DNA of 34,844 nucleotides, taken from assembly GCF_900167945.1 (NCBI RefSeq), contig NZ_FUZA01000016.1:1-34844 (forward strand), read 5' to 3'. The translations under genes were made by a program, and so were the position numbers. Origin of the DNA: Dyadobacter psychrophilus. Its GTDB lineage: Bacteria > Bacteroidota > Bacteroidia > Cytophagales > Spirosomataceae. Shown piece after piece: positions 34,594-34,844 of this stretch. Each line of letters starts with the position of its first letter. Position 1 is the first letter of the stretch. The notes beneath the pieces were generated by a model, which was not told where the DNA came from, did no database searches, and was given only the letters and a program-made list of their open reading frames with translations.

Positions 34594-34844
34594 TCAAAAT
34601 TTCAAGGTAAAAGCAATCGAGGACTTCAAAAATGCGCTGATTAAGTGCGCAACGGTCTCTACTGCTGCACTATTTGTCAATTTCCTTTTAAATGTTTTGA
34701 GATACTTTTTAAGATTGAAGCAGGTCGCAGCCATTAGCATTACCTTATGTGCCGAGGCTTTTCCTAGAACATTTATTTTGCTTAATCCGTAATAATGAAC
34801 CAGGCTTCCAAAGACCGGCTCTACCGTACTTTGCCGGACTTGTT
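34594..34844 (-). CDS. IS1182-family transposase, C-terminal part
   Basis: Read on the minus strand from the window edge, the frame gives RQSTVEPVFGSLVHYYG, then SKINVLGKASAHKVMLMAA and TCFNLKKYLKTFKRK before TGA at 34594-34596. The Glu of STVEPVFG is the last catalytic acidic residue, and MAATCFNLKK is the conserved end of IS1182-type (IS5-like DDE) transposases. The N-terminal part is beyond the window. Together with the IS982 element it shows that mobile DNA flanks or invades the metal island. Confidence 0.85.
   Translation of the reverse strand, partial: QVRQSTVEPVFGSLVHYYGLSKINVLGKASAHKVMLMAATCFNLKKYLKTFKRKLTNSAAVETVAHLISAFLKSSIAFTLKF

Overview
The window reads as a metal-resistance island of a Bacteroidota bacterium, most likely a Sphingobacteriaceae or Chitinophagaceae relative. 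This is an inference from several traits: TAnnTTTG-type promoter boxes, A-rich leaders without Shine-Dalgarno sequences, a CzcA protein fused to a TolC-like domain, a DUF6660 protein ahead of the czc genes, SHOCT and DUF6799 proteins, and IS982 and IS1182 transposases. No rRNA, tRNA, CRISPR array or recognisable metal-responsive regulator is visible.  Positions 1-7.2 kb (+ strand) are a copper block: the 3' end of a multicopper oxidase with a C-terminal barrel-like domain, a CopB-type (CPH) ATPase, a 58-codon small ORF, a CopA-type (CPC) ATPase, a small HMA metallochaperone, a DUF305 lipoprotein and a 19-cysteine Csp-type copper-storage four-helix bundle.  Positions 7.3-18.6 kb (+) mix intact genes with decayed ones. 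Intact: a secreted 153-aa protein, a DUF6799 Met-rich protein, a Met/Asp-rich repeat lipoprotein, a three-gene electron-transfer set (membrane-anchored flavin/2Fe-2S reductase, diheme cytochrome b-like protein, heptaheme cytochrome c), a SHOCT membrane protein, an aldehyde dehydrogenase and a barrel-like secreted protein. Decayed: a second SHOCT copy, two copies of a small signal-peptide/TM gene, a second copy of the 153-aa gene, a short-chain dehydrogenase and a methyltransferase. The SHOCT/small-TM pair occurs twice, so part of the region was duplicated and one copy eroded.  Positions 18.6-22.1 kb hold a complete multicopper oxidase of the same architecture as the one at the left edge, followed by a complete 990-bp IS982-family element with perfect inverted repeats and a 7-bp target duplication.  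Positions 22.3-25.2 kb (- strand) are a tightly coupled operon of a di-heme oxidoreductase lipoprotein, a Rieske lipoprotein and an OprO/P-like porin. Positions 25.3-34.0 kb (-) are a Zn/Cd/Co(/Ni) efflux operon: DUF6660 protein, CzcA-TolC fusion, CzcB adaptor, NicO/UreH-like membrane protein and a ZntA-type ATPase, closed by a strong terminator. The right edge carries a small predicted membrane protein and the 3' end of an IS1182-type transposase gene.  Together the genes describe copper handling (cytosolic export, chaperoning, cytosolic storage, periplasmic oxidation) beside divalent-cation efflux. The flavin/cytochrome b/multiheme c set and the di-heme/Rieske/porin set are two redox modules whose link to metals is suggested by position only. 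The first is the best candidate for an under-described system.
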